Of a DNA stretch of 64,000 bases, positions 14,101 to 26,374 are shown one piece after another; position 1 is the first letter of the stretch; every line of letters begins with the position of its first letter. Under the pieces are notes generated by a model that ran no database searches, was not told where the DNA came from, and saw only the letters and a list, made by a program, of their open reading frames with translations. Both the position numbers and the translations under genes were made by a program. The stretch is from contig CM028910.1 of assembly GCA_016801845.1 (NCBI GenBank), forward strand, positions 18,816,629-18,880,628, in the 5' to 3' direction. The stretch is from Polydactylus sextarius. Lineage: Eukaryota > Chordata > Actinopteri > Polynemidae.

Positions 14101-16150
14101 ACCTTGAAGAATCAGTGAGTGGTGCTACTTTACATGACAAAAAATTACTCCTACAGTCATACACTTCAAATAGCTATGAGCTAGAATCACCCTTTAAATT
14201 ACCATAAAAAAAAATATCTGTCTTTGATGATACTCGAATGTACAGTCACAGAGTCAATGACAAAAGCTACGATGGCATCCCGCAGTTCCTATTACAGTCA
14301 TGTGACAAAAGTGTATGGTATTAAAGTGACAAACATGAAAAACATACATTAAATAAGACCATAAAAGTTATCATGTTTTTTTATTTTTAAGCAGCTCATC
14401 CATTAATTCCATTTAGTCATAGTGGGCTGGAGTGAATGTTCCCCTCAAATGTCACTAAGCCTCACATTTACACAGACATCAAGACTGTAAAGGTAATTGC
14501 ACTGTGTCATCTTCTGTGTCATCTCCAGAGCAGCTTTGGATTATGCTCTGAAGTCTTTAAGGCAGATAAGCAATTACGACTCAGTAAACAAGATTTACCC
14601 TGAAAAATCAATAGATCTGCTTAATCACTACACAGGATCATGGGAATAAGAAGTGTACATATATAGATTGATGAAGGATGGTGGATTTAAGTAACACGTG
14701 GTGACAAATGGTGTGGTAACCCAACCTGGTCATATACTTTATAAATACTACAAAACAATGGTCAACAAGTTACAGAAAGGAGGGAAGCAACTACCATAAA
14801 TTTAGCCAAAATAAAAATCCACTAAACAAAGCATCTAACCTGTTTAAGCCATTTAAATGAATCCAATAAGTCACGCTTGTCTAAGTGCATCCATCTTCTA
14901 TATCAACATAACATAGCTTTCAAAGCAACAGCCAGTAGGGAGAAACAAATAATGGAACAATATAATGGAGTATTTGCAGAAGTCACCACGGTTGCTGCCC
15001 CCTGAGTGGCAGACATCCAACAATTAGCATCTGTCATCATGCATTCACATGGGGAAAAAAAAAAACAACATCAAAACGCCAACTGGGATTGCAAAGAGCT
15101 GCTGTGAACTCGCTGTGTAAATATATTCAGACTAATGAAAGAGGTCATCTTTTAGTGTCTTCACATAACCTAAAAGGCCCTAAAAGCAAAAGTTTAGTTT
15201 ACTGTCTTTTTTGAGGACAGCTGTGTCTGCTTGTTATGCATGTAGAAGATATGTAATAGTCAACTTAAAAAAAAAAAAAAACTTGTGTGCTAATCAATAT
15301 AACTTCTGAATGAGGAGGGAAGTCTCCTTCACTGCAGAAGAACAAAGTGAAACCAGAGTCAAATTCTTAGTATAATGTGTTTTCAATTTTTCCTTAAAGC
15401 CACAGAAGGTAAGACTACAAAATACAACATTCAGGTCCTTCTCTAAACTTCTGCTAAGATCCAAAACTGTCGCCCGAACCACTTCTCCTTCCTCTCCTCT
15501 ACAGACAAGGGGGAATTTCAGTCAAGACAATGAAATCAACAGGAACACAGGTGCACTGATATTAAATAAGCCTAATCCATGCACATACTCTTTACAGAAC
15601 AACTCCTTGCTTTCTGATCAAACTCTGCATACATGTCTTTTTACATCCTCCACAGGAGCAAAGATAAAACTATAGATTTACAAGTTGGTGCTGATTAGGT
15701 GAGTCCTTGACCATGTCTTTAAAAAAAAACTTAAAACTACCAGAAAGTCTGTTGCACATCACAGCTCTACCTTGTGACCAGTTCGTTCAGTCAGATAATG
15801 CAGCAACATTTAGTAAAAAATTGTGCACGAAGGTAATACAAGCCAGAGCCCGTGCTCATGAGCTAATGAGTGAGAGGCTCATTATCTAACTAACTAGCTA
15901 CGAACTAACACACTATGTATGGACACATGAAAAAAAAAAAAAAAAAACAGCTTAAAAGACACAATAAGAAAATTACCTGTCAAGAAGAAATGTGGCCCAC
16001 TCTGCACCAAACTTGAATCCGTCTAAATCCGGTAGTTCCCTCGACCTCGGAAATGTTACTGTAATGTTTACAAATTTGTAGCATTCTTTACTTTATTCTT
16101 CTTATTTATTTTTTTTACTTGCTTCGTTGTGTAGACAGCCACTGACAATG
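11199..16150. other. Intergenic, no gene seen
   Basis: AT-rich sequence with no coding exon I can support on either strand. Poly(A) runs occur near 15267 and 15931. Non-coding regulatory elements could be present but cannot be recognised from one sequence. Confidence 0.45.
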
Positions 16151-16179
16151 AAGGATTCTGCAGTTTTATTTATTTATGT

Positions 16180-16400
16180 ATTTGTTGGCTGCTCCGCCAT
16201 GTTGCTGCTATCTTCTGTCTGAACTTGTCATGCGCGACTCTGCAGGTGCCACGGCAGGTGCGCGCGGGGGGGAGGGGGCGGGGGTGTCTGCAGCGTGTGC
16301 AGGAGTTGTGATTGACATGGACTTATTCCTCCACCTTGCTCTGATTGGTTAATTCACACCGGGAGCAGTGGATTCTTGCAAATCCAATTACAGGCTGTAG
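16180..16400. promoter_or_regulatory. Orphan CpG/GC-box promoter, possibly minus-strand
   Basis: An isolated GC- and CpG-rich patch (about 16225-16300) in otherwise AT-rich DNA. It contains an Sp1-type G-rich run (GGGGGGGAGGGGGCGGGG) and an ATTGG (inverted CCAAT) at about 16344, the order expected for minus-strand transcription. Downstream on the minus strand, a possible non-coding first exon runs to a donor-like CAG|GTAATT near 15979. No coding exon for such a transcript is recognised within the window. Confidence 0.4.
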
Positions 16401-19264
16401 GCGGATCCAGATGAACTGGATTCTTTATTAATTACTGGTTTTATGTGCTATTGTTAGAACATAGTGACAGTTTCAACAAATAAGGTAATTCAACCTAATT
16501 TCACCAGAATTTGTCATATTTCAAAAAAGCTTAATGAAAATCGTTGGGTTAATTCCCTTGGTCAAATATAATGTATCATTTAGATCTATGGGCAGGAACT
16601 GATTTTACTAGTCATAATTCTTTCTACTAGTTTTCATTAGCATATAATCATTAGAAACTAAGAAGCATTGTGTGTTTCTACATTAAAATATATCTTTCTT
16701 TCTTTTTTCTTTTTTTTAATCAACATCAGTAACGGATTTTCATTAAAACATTCCTGGCAGGAGAAAACCCCTTCCAAACTTGTAAAGCCCAAGTATTTTT
16801 ATTTCACCCATCATGCTCTGAGATGTCTGCTTGTTTTTGTGAGATGATATTGACTGGAATGTCCTCCTTTTTCTGAGCCAACAATACAGCCTGTGAGATG
16901 ATTGACAATTTAACCTCATGTTGCTGAGCAGCATTTATATTATGAAGCAGCAGCATACCAGTCCAAACCTGGACATTGTATGTGCTAATGAAAAACTCTG
17001 AGTCTATAGATACAGACCTGGAGAAATATGTTTGTGCATAATAGTCCACAAACCCTCATTTTACAGTATTCTGTAAAATCATATATTTGTTTAGGATCTG
17101 TAACCATATGTCCTGAGGTGGAAGAAATACCAGATTATGCTACACTAAATTCTTGAGATAAAAATTAATATAAATAAAATTATAACAGCCAGTTTCTTTA
17201 GTCTGTTCTCATAACAAAAACAGGAACATAAATATTGAATGCTGAATAATGTATACTGTCATGTTACAGAATAAAATATTAAAAAAAAAAAAAAAACAGA
17301 TCAGAGGAATATCAGTCTGACTTCTATCTAATCAATGACAATATCAATAGTCAATTCCATCCTACTAAGATAAACACACACACAGACACCGAACAGTATG
17401 AATATGTATGATGTGTATATATCTATATGTGGATCATAACTAATCAGTCAATTTACTGCAAATCTGAGTAGTAATTACTAATGCCACAGCATATTTGTGA
17501 TGTCTTCTAACAGGTCAAAACTCAGCCGTGCTTCGCAACCAGAAATAGAGCGGCAAAATCGACTTTATATGTAATCAGAGTATGAGTCATTTGACTAATT
17601 GATTCAGCCAAGCTTGATCACATCAACTGCTCTCTTCTGTCTCATTAATCTTTATATATAGCCTGAAAAGCATCTAGCTTTCCCACTGGAGGCTGGTTTG
17701 CTGAAATTAATGAGAGGGCCAAGAGTAATTATCAAAACACAAGAACATCTGAAAATGACCTCTTGACTAATTGAAGACAGACGTCTCAGTTTCACCAACA
17801 GATTACAGAGAAGAGGAGTCTGCAAACTTTTCACATCAAGAGTTGTTGTTGTACATGTAGGAGTTGAAGTGTTGGATGAAAATAAAGTTAAGGTTTAGAG
17901 TTGGTCTTTGAGGAGTCATTAGTCTGAGGTCAAACGAGCAGACAAAAAAAAAAAATCAGAATGCAGAATGTAATAAGATCATTTTAATGAGGTAAACATG
18001 TAGTTACAAAAGTCAAATATATTTTTGCACCTGCAGAGATAACAAATATTATCCAATTAAAAAGTTTATCAAGTGAAAATGACTACAAATGACTATGCTG
18101 TTGCAGGAAATAGTTCGGGTGGTTCTTTGTCAAGACTATCAATTTAACGGTGGGCTGGTGGTCGCCTCAGTGTAAAATCTGAGGAGATAAAATGAGAAAG
18201 TAGCTTAAAGACATTCACTGACAGCTGGTGCTGTCTGTCTGGCTGCGCCTTCACAGCTCTCAGCCTGTATGTGCTAACAAATCAGACTATAAGCTATGCA
18301 GTAAGTATTGTGCTTCTCCTGATTCCATTATCAGCTGATGCACTAATTTGTCCTTCTGGCAGAGCAGGCGTCGTCTTCACATACCACACACAGTCACAGT
18401 TGGATATGATGCCGTGATGCATAACCACAACCAGCACCTATGCTGAAGTGCGTCCAAATTCCAGACTTGCCTTAGACTGTTTCTATGGGGAATCAGCAAA
18501 AGAATAACATTTCCATTTAAAATCCAGAGGGAGCTCATCTGTGTTGATGAAAATATGTCTTAAGTTAATATAAACATGTCTGAAGAAAATACAAAAAAAC
18601 AGTTTCTTGACAACAAGTCATTGCTTTTTTATAATAAATATAAATATAGAATATACACTTATTAATTATAACCGTTGTTGTAATATACAAATGCTACAAA
18701 TGCTACAATGATGAAAAGAGATGAACAGTAAATGAATTATAATCATAACAGTGATAATCCACAAGAAAGAAAACTGTTAACATTTTCAGAAGTCTGTCCT
18801 GTTCAGCCTGTGTGTAGTTACAGTTGCTTGGTTGCAGAAGTTGTTACTGTAATGATGCTGATAATGCTGACCTCTACTGTAGCTGCTGTGCTAAGTCAAG
18901 TACCTAAATACACTGTAGTGCTTTATATTCAGTTGTTTGTTTTTTCAGTAAACACAAAATCTTCACAAAATCAAACACCTTTGGAAACTTTTTTGGCATG
19001 TCATGTTTTAGTTACAACGTGACACAACTCAAAAGAAGCCAGACTTTAATAACCATTTTGCCAAGTGAGAAAATTCTGGTGTAACTATATTCTCAGCACA
19101 GATATCCATCACTAGGTGTCATTTGTGTTCATCTGAAGATGTAAAAGTTATGTAGACAATTACATCAGATCAACGCACCATGGACCCTAAAATATTTAGA
19201 GGTAAGAAGTCTCATTTGGATGTTCAGCTCACATCTTTTAATCTTGTCATCCATCCTCTCATCT
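16401..19264. other. Intergenic and dynlt2b 3' flank
   Basis: No coding exon seen. On the minus strand, ATTAAA at 19050-19045 (TTTAAT on plus) is a candidate poly(A) signal for dynlt2b, about 215 bp past its stop. Confidence 0.45.
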
Positions 19265-21781
19265 TCAGTAGTAATAGCTCCCGAAAACTGCCACCATACA
19301 GAACAGGCTGTCCTACAGAGGTAAAACAGAGTATTGAAAACAAGAAAGTGTATTGGAAAAGTCTGTATTCCACCCACACCTCCATAAGAGACTAATCAGA
19401 ACAGAACAAAGGCACCTACGTTCATGAAAACATCTTCTGCATAACTGTCTGTGTCAGCATCCCACAAACATCGCGAAGACATCCTGATCAAACACAAGAA
19501 GAGACAGAGATGAAAGAGTCACGCAGGTCATGGATTCAAAGATGCATCTGAAGTCCTGTTTGTAAAACCCTATATAATATTTTATTTCTTTTTGCTGACA
19601 GAGTAAGAGACATTTTTCATCTCTGTCCAACTGTATTTACATACATGAGTTGGACAGAACATTAATACAAACTACAGTTCAGTATAGTTTTGATTGTCAG
19701 ATACAGACAATCAAAAGCAAATTCTGTGGGAATGAAGTTTACCTCAAACCACAACTAATACCACTGCCACTAATTTCACAGGCTATTAACCACCATTGAC
19801 TGTAAATGTGAGGAGCAGAGTTAACTACTGCAAATCATTAACTAATGCTGGGCGATTAGATATAAGCTACATATCAGTGAATATTAGTGCAAAACTTTCC
19901 TGAATTAATAACATATTTTTTTATGTTTACTTACTTATGTTTAAGTTTACTGGAGCAAATGTGCTTGTGCCACTATATGTTAACAATGTTATGACTACAG
20001 AAATATTGTGAAGGAAAAAATCTTTACCAGCCTCTCAGTTTGTCTACAACAAAGCAACAAATGATACTGATAATGTGGTAGTCCACTAAAACATATAGTA
20101 GTTTCTTAAACTGTAGAAGCTGTATTTTGTTTACCTGTACCAAGTGATTACTTACTTGACTCCCTGTCCCCGTTGTTCTCCGATGACCACCTGCACAACA
20201 AGCTTATATCTGTCAAATCCTGCATCTGATAAAGAAAAGAAATGATCTGTGACAGTGTGCGGCAGTAACAGAGCAAATATTGTAAACAGGTGGTGAATAA
20301 TATGCTACATTATTCAGTTGTGCAATCATAATTTGTATGAAGCAACAGGCTGTGCAGAGCAGAACAGTCCAGTTTTTTTTTTTTGTAGCAGCAACAAACC
20401 AGTTAACAGGGTGGCAAGAAAAACAATGAATGTGAATGGTGAGATGATCCTGCAAGTGACAAACAATAGACAGGTGGTATATACGCTGTGAGCTGTTTTA
20501 TGGATGGGGAGCAGGTGAATGAGACAATGGCAAAAAAAACTGAGGACAACTGGTGGTCAGATGAAGACTGACAAAATACAGGGCAGTGTGACAACAATAA
20601 GCAACTGATACTGATACAACTCTAATCCTTTATATTTCCTCATTTTTCTGGACACTTTTAGTCACTTCACATTACTTGTACTATTACCGTACTTGTTTCT
20701 TGGCCACATCAATCAAAAGCATTGATCAAATTTTAAAACAACATGATCTTGTAACAATTATACCACTTTTCCAGAATAGTTTGGTTTAACTTGAGTAGCT
20801 TTGTGTGAAATTAGCCAACATCAGAATGAGTCTTGGTGTTTTGAATATTAAATCAAAATTTGCTATTTTTCTCTTCTCTTATTCAGTTTTGCTGCTCTAA
20901 TCCAAATCAGTGTTTACTTGGTGCTTGAGTTATCATTTGGAGTAATATTTACCACTTCACTTTGACTTCATTGTCCCTTTGTGTTGAATCATAAGAGAAA
21001 GAAATCATCACTCACTCTTCACTTTGTCCTTAATGCAGTCTGCCAGTGAACGGGACAGCTCTGGGACTTCCTCTGGGTTGTACTGGAGCCCAGACAGTCG
21101 CTCTCTAACAACTTCACGGATGCACTCCTTCACAATGGCTGGTTTAAACCTAGAAGTGTTGGCAGGAAGTTAATTTCAATCAGTATCCACTATGGGTTCA
21201 TATAGACTACATGTGAAAACATCTAATGACAGTTGTATACACTTGTATCACTACTCTACATTTTGTCATAAATAACTGGTAGGCTACATATTACAGTCAT
21301 AACTTTATATCTTTAACGTTATACAGTATTTCATAATTATCCTGATTCAAGAGTGAGTTTTGAACTTGAGCACCTTGACATTTGTTCTTGCAGATGACCA
21401 TTAACTTCAAATTAGTTTCTTGTTATGTCAACAATGAAGCAGATCAGTACACTGATGCTATCGCATGGCTACATTTAGCAACACTGAGCCGGTGACATAT
21501 AGCTGCCCTTTTTCCACACGTTTATGGCTGCAGCTAACATAATTAGCAACGTGACAAACGTCTGAGGGCATTGACGCCCATACAGTAACTAACACTGTCT
21601 TTTAAAAGTACGTTTTAGTGGATACTCTACAAGATAGCTAGTTTCACTGGTAAACATAGTGGCTGGGGGTTAGCGCTGGCTAAAAGCTAACTTTACAAAA
21701 TAGAAACGATATTTAACTACTTTGACCGACTCACTTGTGTTGATGATTAGGTCGTATGAGGTATGTGTCCGACGGCTCCAT
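19265..21781 (-). CDS. dynlt2b: Dynein light chain Tctex-type 2B (TCTEX1D2)
   Basis: Light chain of the cytoplasmic dynein-2 motor, which drives retrograde intraflagellar transport in cilia. Five minus-strand exons join cleanly: 21781-21735 (ATG), 21149-21016, 20225-20156, 19483-19420 and 19312-19265 (TGA), all with GT/AG borders, giving 120 aa. The start reads MEPSDTYLIRPNHQHKFKPA. The Tctex1 core follows: VKECIREVVRERL, the YNPEEVPELSRSL helix, then GFDRYKLVVQVVIGEQRGQG and RCLWDADTDSYAEDVF strands, ending DSLFCMVAVFGSYYY. Human DYNLT2B is 142 aa with a longer N-terminus, so only the disordered head is shorter. The C-terminal GSYYY departs from the usual GCFYY. It is the only minus-strand gene here and is divergent from the neighbouring RTP gene, with 2.3 kb between start codons. 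An X-box lies about 100 bp upstream. Confidence 0.93.
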
Positions 21782-21883
21782 GGTGTGCAAATATTTCAGC
21801 TAAAACGAGAAAAAAAAAACCCAAAAAGCAGAAGAAACGCCATCGATAACTAGCTACTCTGCTGTTGAAACGGAGTTGTAACC

Positions 21884-21897
21884 GTTACCATAGCGAC
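21884..21897 (-). promoter_or_regulatory. RFX X-box upstream of dynlt2b
   Basis: Read toward dynlt2b the site is GTCGCTATGGTAAC, two half-sites (GTCGCT, GGTAAC) separated by AT. The second half fits RGYAAC exactly and the first differs at one base from GTNRCC. RFX factors drive ciliary genes through such sites, which fits the dynein-2 role. It lies about 103 bp upstream of the ATG. Confidence 0.6.
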
Positions 21898-22429
21898 GCT
21901 ATTTTTAAATCACTTCCTGTTTCAAAATAAGAGTATGTTAAATAAGATTATACTTCTTCCTCATTAAATCATGGTGCATTTATTTTTAATAAGTAATTGC
22001 TATTTCTACTTTAACTATCAACGCCTGGCTTTAATAGCAGCAGGAATCCAAAATACATTTTAGGGACTCCAGATCCACCCAGAAAACATGAAAAACATGT
22101 CAACAGTCCTTATGCTTTTCCTTTACCATTTACCAAAATAACAGTATGTTGAACACGTTTGTATTTCTTCCTCAGTAAATTGTGGTGCATTTCTTTTAAA
22201 TAAAGTTTGACATATTCTCTCGAATGGATTTGACATTTTTAGACGGCATTTCTTATCCCTCCCTCTACTGAAAAAGACTTTGAGATTCTGTTGAAAGGAG
22301 CTGAAAGCACCAGATAAAGCTGAGATAAATGTAAATAGAAGAACATAAATATTAATGATCACACAGAGATTCATGAACTCACACCTGGAGGCTGTCTAGT
22401 GCAACCACTGTCTGATATGTTGGCCTCTG

Positions 22430-23720
22430 GACAGTCCTACTGTAACAGTCCAGGTTTAAGGCCACAGGGCATCTCATTCTCACTTACAGCCAATATCAAG
22501 TCTTGAACTCACAAGATATTATCTAAACCTCTTTTCTCCACCAAACCGCTTCTGTCTTCTACGCCATATGTTTTTCTGTCTTTATCGGTGATATGCGAGA
22601 GGAATCAAAATGTCTGATCTTTATTCAGACTTCTGTTTCTGACATGCTGAGCCTTGTGTGATATAATTGTCCTCTAAAATGTCACTACTACCTCCATCTC
22701 GATCTCTTTCATTTTTCCTCATTCCTTTGACCTGCACATGGATTGGTATCAACAGTGTGGTATTTAAAGAGGTAACACAGTTCATCCATTTCACTGTGGT
22801 ATTTATCACAATTTCTGAACTTCTTTGCTTTCAGTGCCTCTTCAGGGGCGGTCAAACCAGAACCTGTCACATTTATTTTCACCTTCATGACACAAGGAGC
22901 TCAAAGTGTGATGATTTCAAAAGCAAATAAAACCGTATTCGCCTCAGTTTCTGGCTTTAATAGCAGCAGGGATACAATGTACATATTTTTTAAATTCATT
23001 CTGCAGGCATTTTATTGTGTATCACAAACAGACCAATGCCAAATATCTGGATTATACTACTGCCTAGCTACGCCAGCTAACATCTTCACACCACAAGCTA
23101 AATGTGATGCTGAAAAACAACAGCAAGTTAGACAAAACCAAATGAAGCTGTATAGAATAAGTAATGTACTCATTTGAATTTCAGATCAATCATGTTGTGT
23201 GTCAAAAGCCAGAGGGGTAAACATGGTGTGCTCAGTTTAATTGCACATCATTTAAAAGTCCACAGGCCAACATAAAGGAAGGGGTGAACGCCTGAAAACA
23301 TTCGTCAATGATATAATACTGATGCTAAAGGTTGAACAGGGTGTGAATCATTACATTCAAGTTTGATGAGCATTATCTACAGAGGCCCTCAGTGTGGTGC
23401 AAATGTCTAATTACAGTAATTATGTTATTCTCCCTTCAAATATCGAACCTGCAAATGAGACATTAGACCTTAATGTTTTTTTTTTTTTTATTGGTTTGTT
23501 ATAATGAGCTGCCGCTGTTCAAGTATTTACTGCATTGCGCACCTGGAAGAGATTAAAGGTTCATTGTTTAATGTTAAGCACCATTTACCCTTTTAGATCC
23601 TCAAGTGATGGCTCACTGTTGTTTTTACAGAGCAGTCATAAGAACAGATCTTTTCTATTTTTACAGAGCTTGAACAAAAAAAAACAGTCACTCTGACAGG
23701 CAATAATATATAGTTTGATA
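22430..23720. other. Unit-A-specific 1.3-kb segment, no gene seen
   Basis: This stretch between the dynlt2b start and RTP copy 1 has no counterpart in unit B, where the flanks (GTCTAGTGCAACCAC and ACTATAA...TTTTATAGTT) are nearly adjacent. Open frames at 22667-22930 and 22887-23177 have no recognisable motif. It is either an insertion in A or a deletion from B. Confidence 0.55.
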
Positions 23721-23952
23721 AAACAAGCACTATAATTTTTTATAGTTTCAAAACAAACAAATAATTATGTAAAAGTAGACTCTGACTGAATTAGTTAGTT
23801 AATTAGTAAATATTAGTTATGTAGCACATCTTGATTTTTCTGTTTATATCTTTTTCACTACAACACAGCTAAACAAATATTGGTGTTTAAATTTATCTTC
23901 TGCTCCAGCAACAGAACCTTTTGCTCAAACTCATCATCATCTCAATGACCCT

Positions 23953-23964
23953 GAAAATGAAACT
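23953..23964 (+). promoter_or_regulatory. ISRE, RTP copy 1 (distal)
   Basis: GAAAATGAAACT fits the interferon-stimulated response element core GAAANNGAAACT exactly. It lies about 90 bp upstream of the TATA box. Confidence 0.7.
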
Positions 23965-23981
23965 TAGGCAAATTGCTGTTA

Positions 23982-23993
23982 AGTTTCACTTTC
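23982..23993 (-). promoter_or_regulatory. ISRE, RTP copy 1 (proximal, inverted)
   Basis: AGTTTCACTTTC is the reverse complement of GAAAGTGAAACT, an exact ISRE core. It faces the distal site and lies about 62 bp upstream of the TATA box. Confidence 0.75.
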
Positions 23994-24054
23994 TTCTAAC
24001 TCATTGTTGACCAACAGGTTTATGCTAAGTCATTCTCCCAAGTTGTTTGATGAC

Positions 24055-24062
24055 TATATAAA
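24055..24062 (+). promoter_or_regulatory. TATA box, RTP copy 1
   Basis: TATATAAA, conserved in the second copy. Initiation about 25-30 bp downstream would leave a very short 5' UTR and would place the in-frame ATGs at 24004 and 24022 outside the transcript, supporting the start at 24109. Confidence 0.65.
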
Positions 24063-24108
24063 TCAGCTGTTAGACATTCAGCTTCTCAGCACCACTGGCA
24101 CTGACAAG

Positions 24109-25245
24109 ATGGCACTACAAGAGTGGACACGTATCTTCAACTCTGAAGCAAAAGGTCTCCTACATGGAGACACCTGGCATCTGGAGTTTGATTCAACTAT
24201 TAATGCTAAAAATCCAAAGTATGGATGGAAGACGTACTTCAAGAAAACAAATGCAAGGTCAGTGTGCAAATGTATTTGTATGTGTAAATGAAAGAAACCC
24301 ATGTTTTTTTGGTCCCACCAAAAGTTTGATGAAGTAGAAAGTCTTGTTCATTTGTGACAATTACACAATGACAAGGAAAATATCTCCCTTCTTTTACCCC
24401 TTGAATTTCGTATAGTTCAGTTTAACAACAGGATCTAGACATCTACAAATACAAGTATATATTTTTATCCCAGTATATCAGTCTCTCCTAGAGACACTAA
24501 AAATCCACTCACCACTAACTGCAGTTTATTTATTCAAGGGGCCTGCTAATAATGCTATAACTTGACTTAACTGATTTATTGATATAACTTTCTGTTGAAT
24601 GGGTCATATAAGCTAATTTTTATCAAGATTGGCTTTTCACAAACTTTTTTACCAGACAAATATACCCTAGTTCACTGCCTTAATTTCACTAATTTCTCTA
24701 GTTAGTACCTTTTACAGTAAGTGCAGTGGAATATGTTGTGTAGTGGTACATATTTGAGGTTAAAATTAGTAAGTATTAATATGTAAGGGATAGTAATTAA
24801 TGTAATGTAATGGTTGAAAGACAAAAGGGACAGGGTTGTTGCGTGGTTTATTTCTTCTTATTGCTCACACGGTGCCTGTATGATTAGCAAATATGTGTCG
24901 TCTGTCCATTGAAGATTTCAGTGCACCAAATGCAGAAGATCCTGGCCCTCCAACTATGTGATGGTGTTATTCCACATGCAACTGAGGAACGGGGAAGGCA
25001 CCGTCAAAGTGAGGCGCCTCTGTCAGAACTGCAAGAAGTGCACTGACGCGCCGATGGTAGATCCCCAAATCCCCCCGGAGAACATCTCCACCATCATGGC
25101 GATTCTGGTGAAGAAGATAAGACAGAAGTGCTACAATGAAGACCTGGAGGAGGTCCCGCATAATTTTGACAGAGTTGAAGTCAACAGTCCCCATGAGCCT
25201 GAGCATTGTGAGGGATGTATGCTGGGCATATGTGCAAGGCAATGA
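24109..25245 (+). CDS. Receptor-transporting protein (RTP, 3CxxC zinc finger), copy 1
   Basis: RTP-family proteins help traffic GPCRs to the cell surface, and RTP4 is an interferon-induced antiviral factor. Exons 24109-24257 and 24915-25245 (donor AG|GTCAGT, acceptor TTGAAG|A) encode 159 aa. Visible features: an N-terminal WTRIF...DTWHLEFD...YGWKTYFKK block matching the RTP leader, then three zinc-ligand clusters: CTKC (residues 53-56), CQNCKKC, and HCEGCMLGIC near the end. The protein stops four residues after the last cysteine pair, so it lacks the C-terminal membrane anchor of mammalian RTP3/RTP4. The ATG is chosen because it is the only start shared by both copies and lies just downstream of a TATA box. 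Fish genes of this type are often named rtp3; orthology to one mammalian RTP cannot be settled here. Confidence 0.88.
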
Positions 25246-25366
25246 GCAGAGTTCTTATTAAGATCTGTGACATTTCTTTTTCTTTTCTTCCTTTTTCTAT
25301 GATTGGTCAGCAAAATTTACACAAAAATATTTTCCCCAAAATAACTAGTAGTTAGTAGATAGTATT

Positions 25367-25392
25367 TTTGTTTGTTTGTTTGTTTGTTTGTT
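25367..25392. repeat. (TTTG)n microsatellite
   Basis: About six TTTG units in the 3' UTR of RTP copy 1; absent at the matching place in copy 2. Confidence 0.85.
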
Positions 25393-25857
25393 TTGGAGAT
25401 TTCACTTTTTTGAGATTTAATCAAGAGTTTATATTTCTGTTTAATGCTTATACCTATTCAACTGTTGATCTGTTTTACTACATTGCTTTCCCTATGTGTA
25501 CTGTACAATAATCATAGTAACCATAGTATCATCATATCAGGTTCAGGACAATCATTGAGGTAATCACAAACACTTTAACATAAGACAAACAGGTGGATGT
25601 TAAAGCAGTAAAATATAAAGGTGTGTGTTGTCACCAGGCCACAATGTCACAATGGAATATAGACAACAAAAGAATGTTAAGGGTGTATCTATTTTTCAGT
25701 TTAAGAGGTGGTGGTGAGTTATTCATGACACAGTCATGTTTTTATTATTTTTTTCTAATCATAGCTTTGTCAGTCATGGTTCTCAGTAAACAACTTGTAT
25801 TATTTATCTTAAAGTAAAGCGGTTTGTATCCGGTACAATCCTTTCTTTGACTGTTCT

Positions 25858-25867
25858 AATAAATAAA
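25858..25867 (+). terminator. Poly(A) signals, RTP copy 1
   Basis: Two overlapping AATAAA hexamers about 615 bp past the stop; the same arrangement follows copy 2. Confidence 0.55.
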
Positions 25868-26065
25868 ATCCATATTAACCTCTTCCACTAGGCTTTTGCA
25901 TTCTTCCGACCTAATATTTATTATTGTAGACTCTGATGATGAGCAATTATAATTGTACTGTGCTGTACTGTAAAGATAAACAAAGGGTGGTTACATTTTA
26001 TTGACATGACCTAACATACACTTTGAAAAATAAGTCCAATGACCAATAATGTTTATATGCCCATA

Positions 26066-26374
26066 CAGTGATCCCTCGCCTAACACGGGGGTTAGGTTCC
26101 AGAACCATGAGAGGTGAAAATCTGCGAGGTAGTAACTATATTTTCTGTACAGTGTTAATACTGTATGTTTCAATGTGTTACTGTATATTACAGCATTCAT
26201 ACTGTTATCTATTTTCAAGGCTAGAAATTGCTTATTTTACCGCTAAAATAATTAAAATCTTGAATATCGTAGAATTCTACGATATTATGAAGACTCCCAG
26301 CAATACTAATTTACATATACTAGGCACAAAAAACACAATGTATCAAAGCCACGAAAGGTGGCAAGGGATCTCTG
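26066..26374. mobile_element. MITE with TA duplication, pogo/Tigger-like ends
   Basis: The 309-bp element starts CAGTGATCCCTCGCC and ends with the near reverse complement (reading CAGAGATCCCTTGCC from the other side), flanked by TA on both sides, the Tc1/mariner-superfamily target-site duplication. It contains no transposase. The matching position in unit B (about 30180) lacks it, so it arrived after the RTP duplication or was lost from B. Confidence 0.75.

Noticed and set aside
16743..17049. Two overlapping minus-strand frames as a possible gene
   Set aside because: Neither frame shows a domain, and AT-rich flanks lack convincing splice sites.
24967..25242. 91-codon minus-strand open frame
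   Set aside because: It is antisense to RTP exon 2 and has no family features; a shadow of the real exon.
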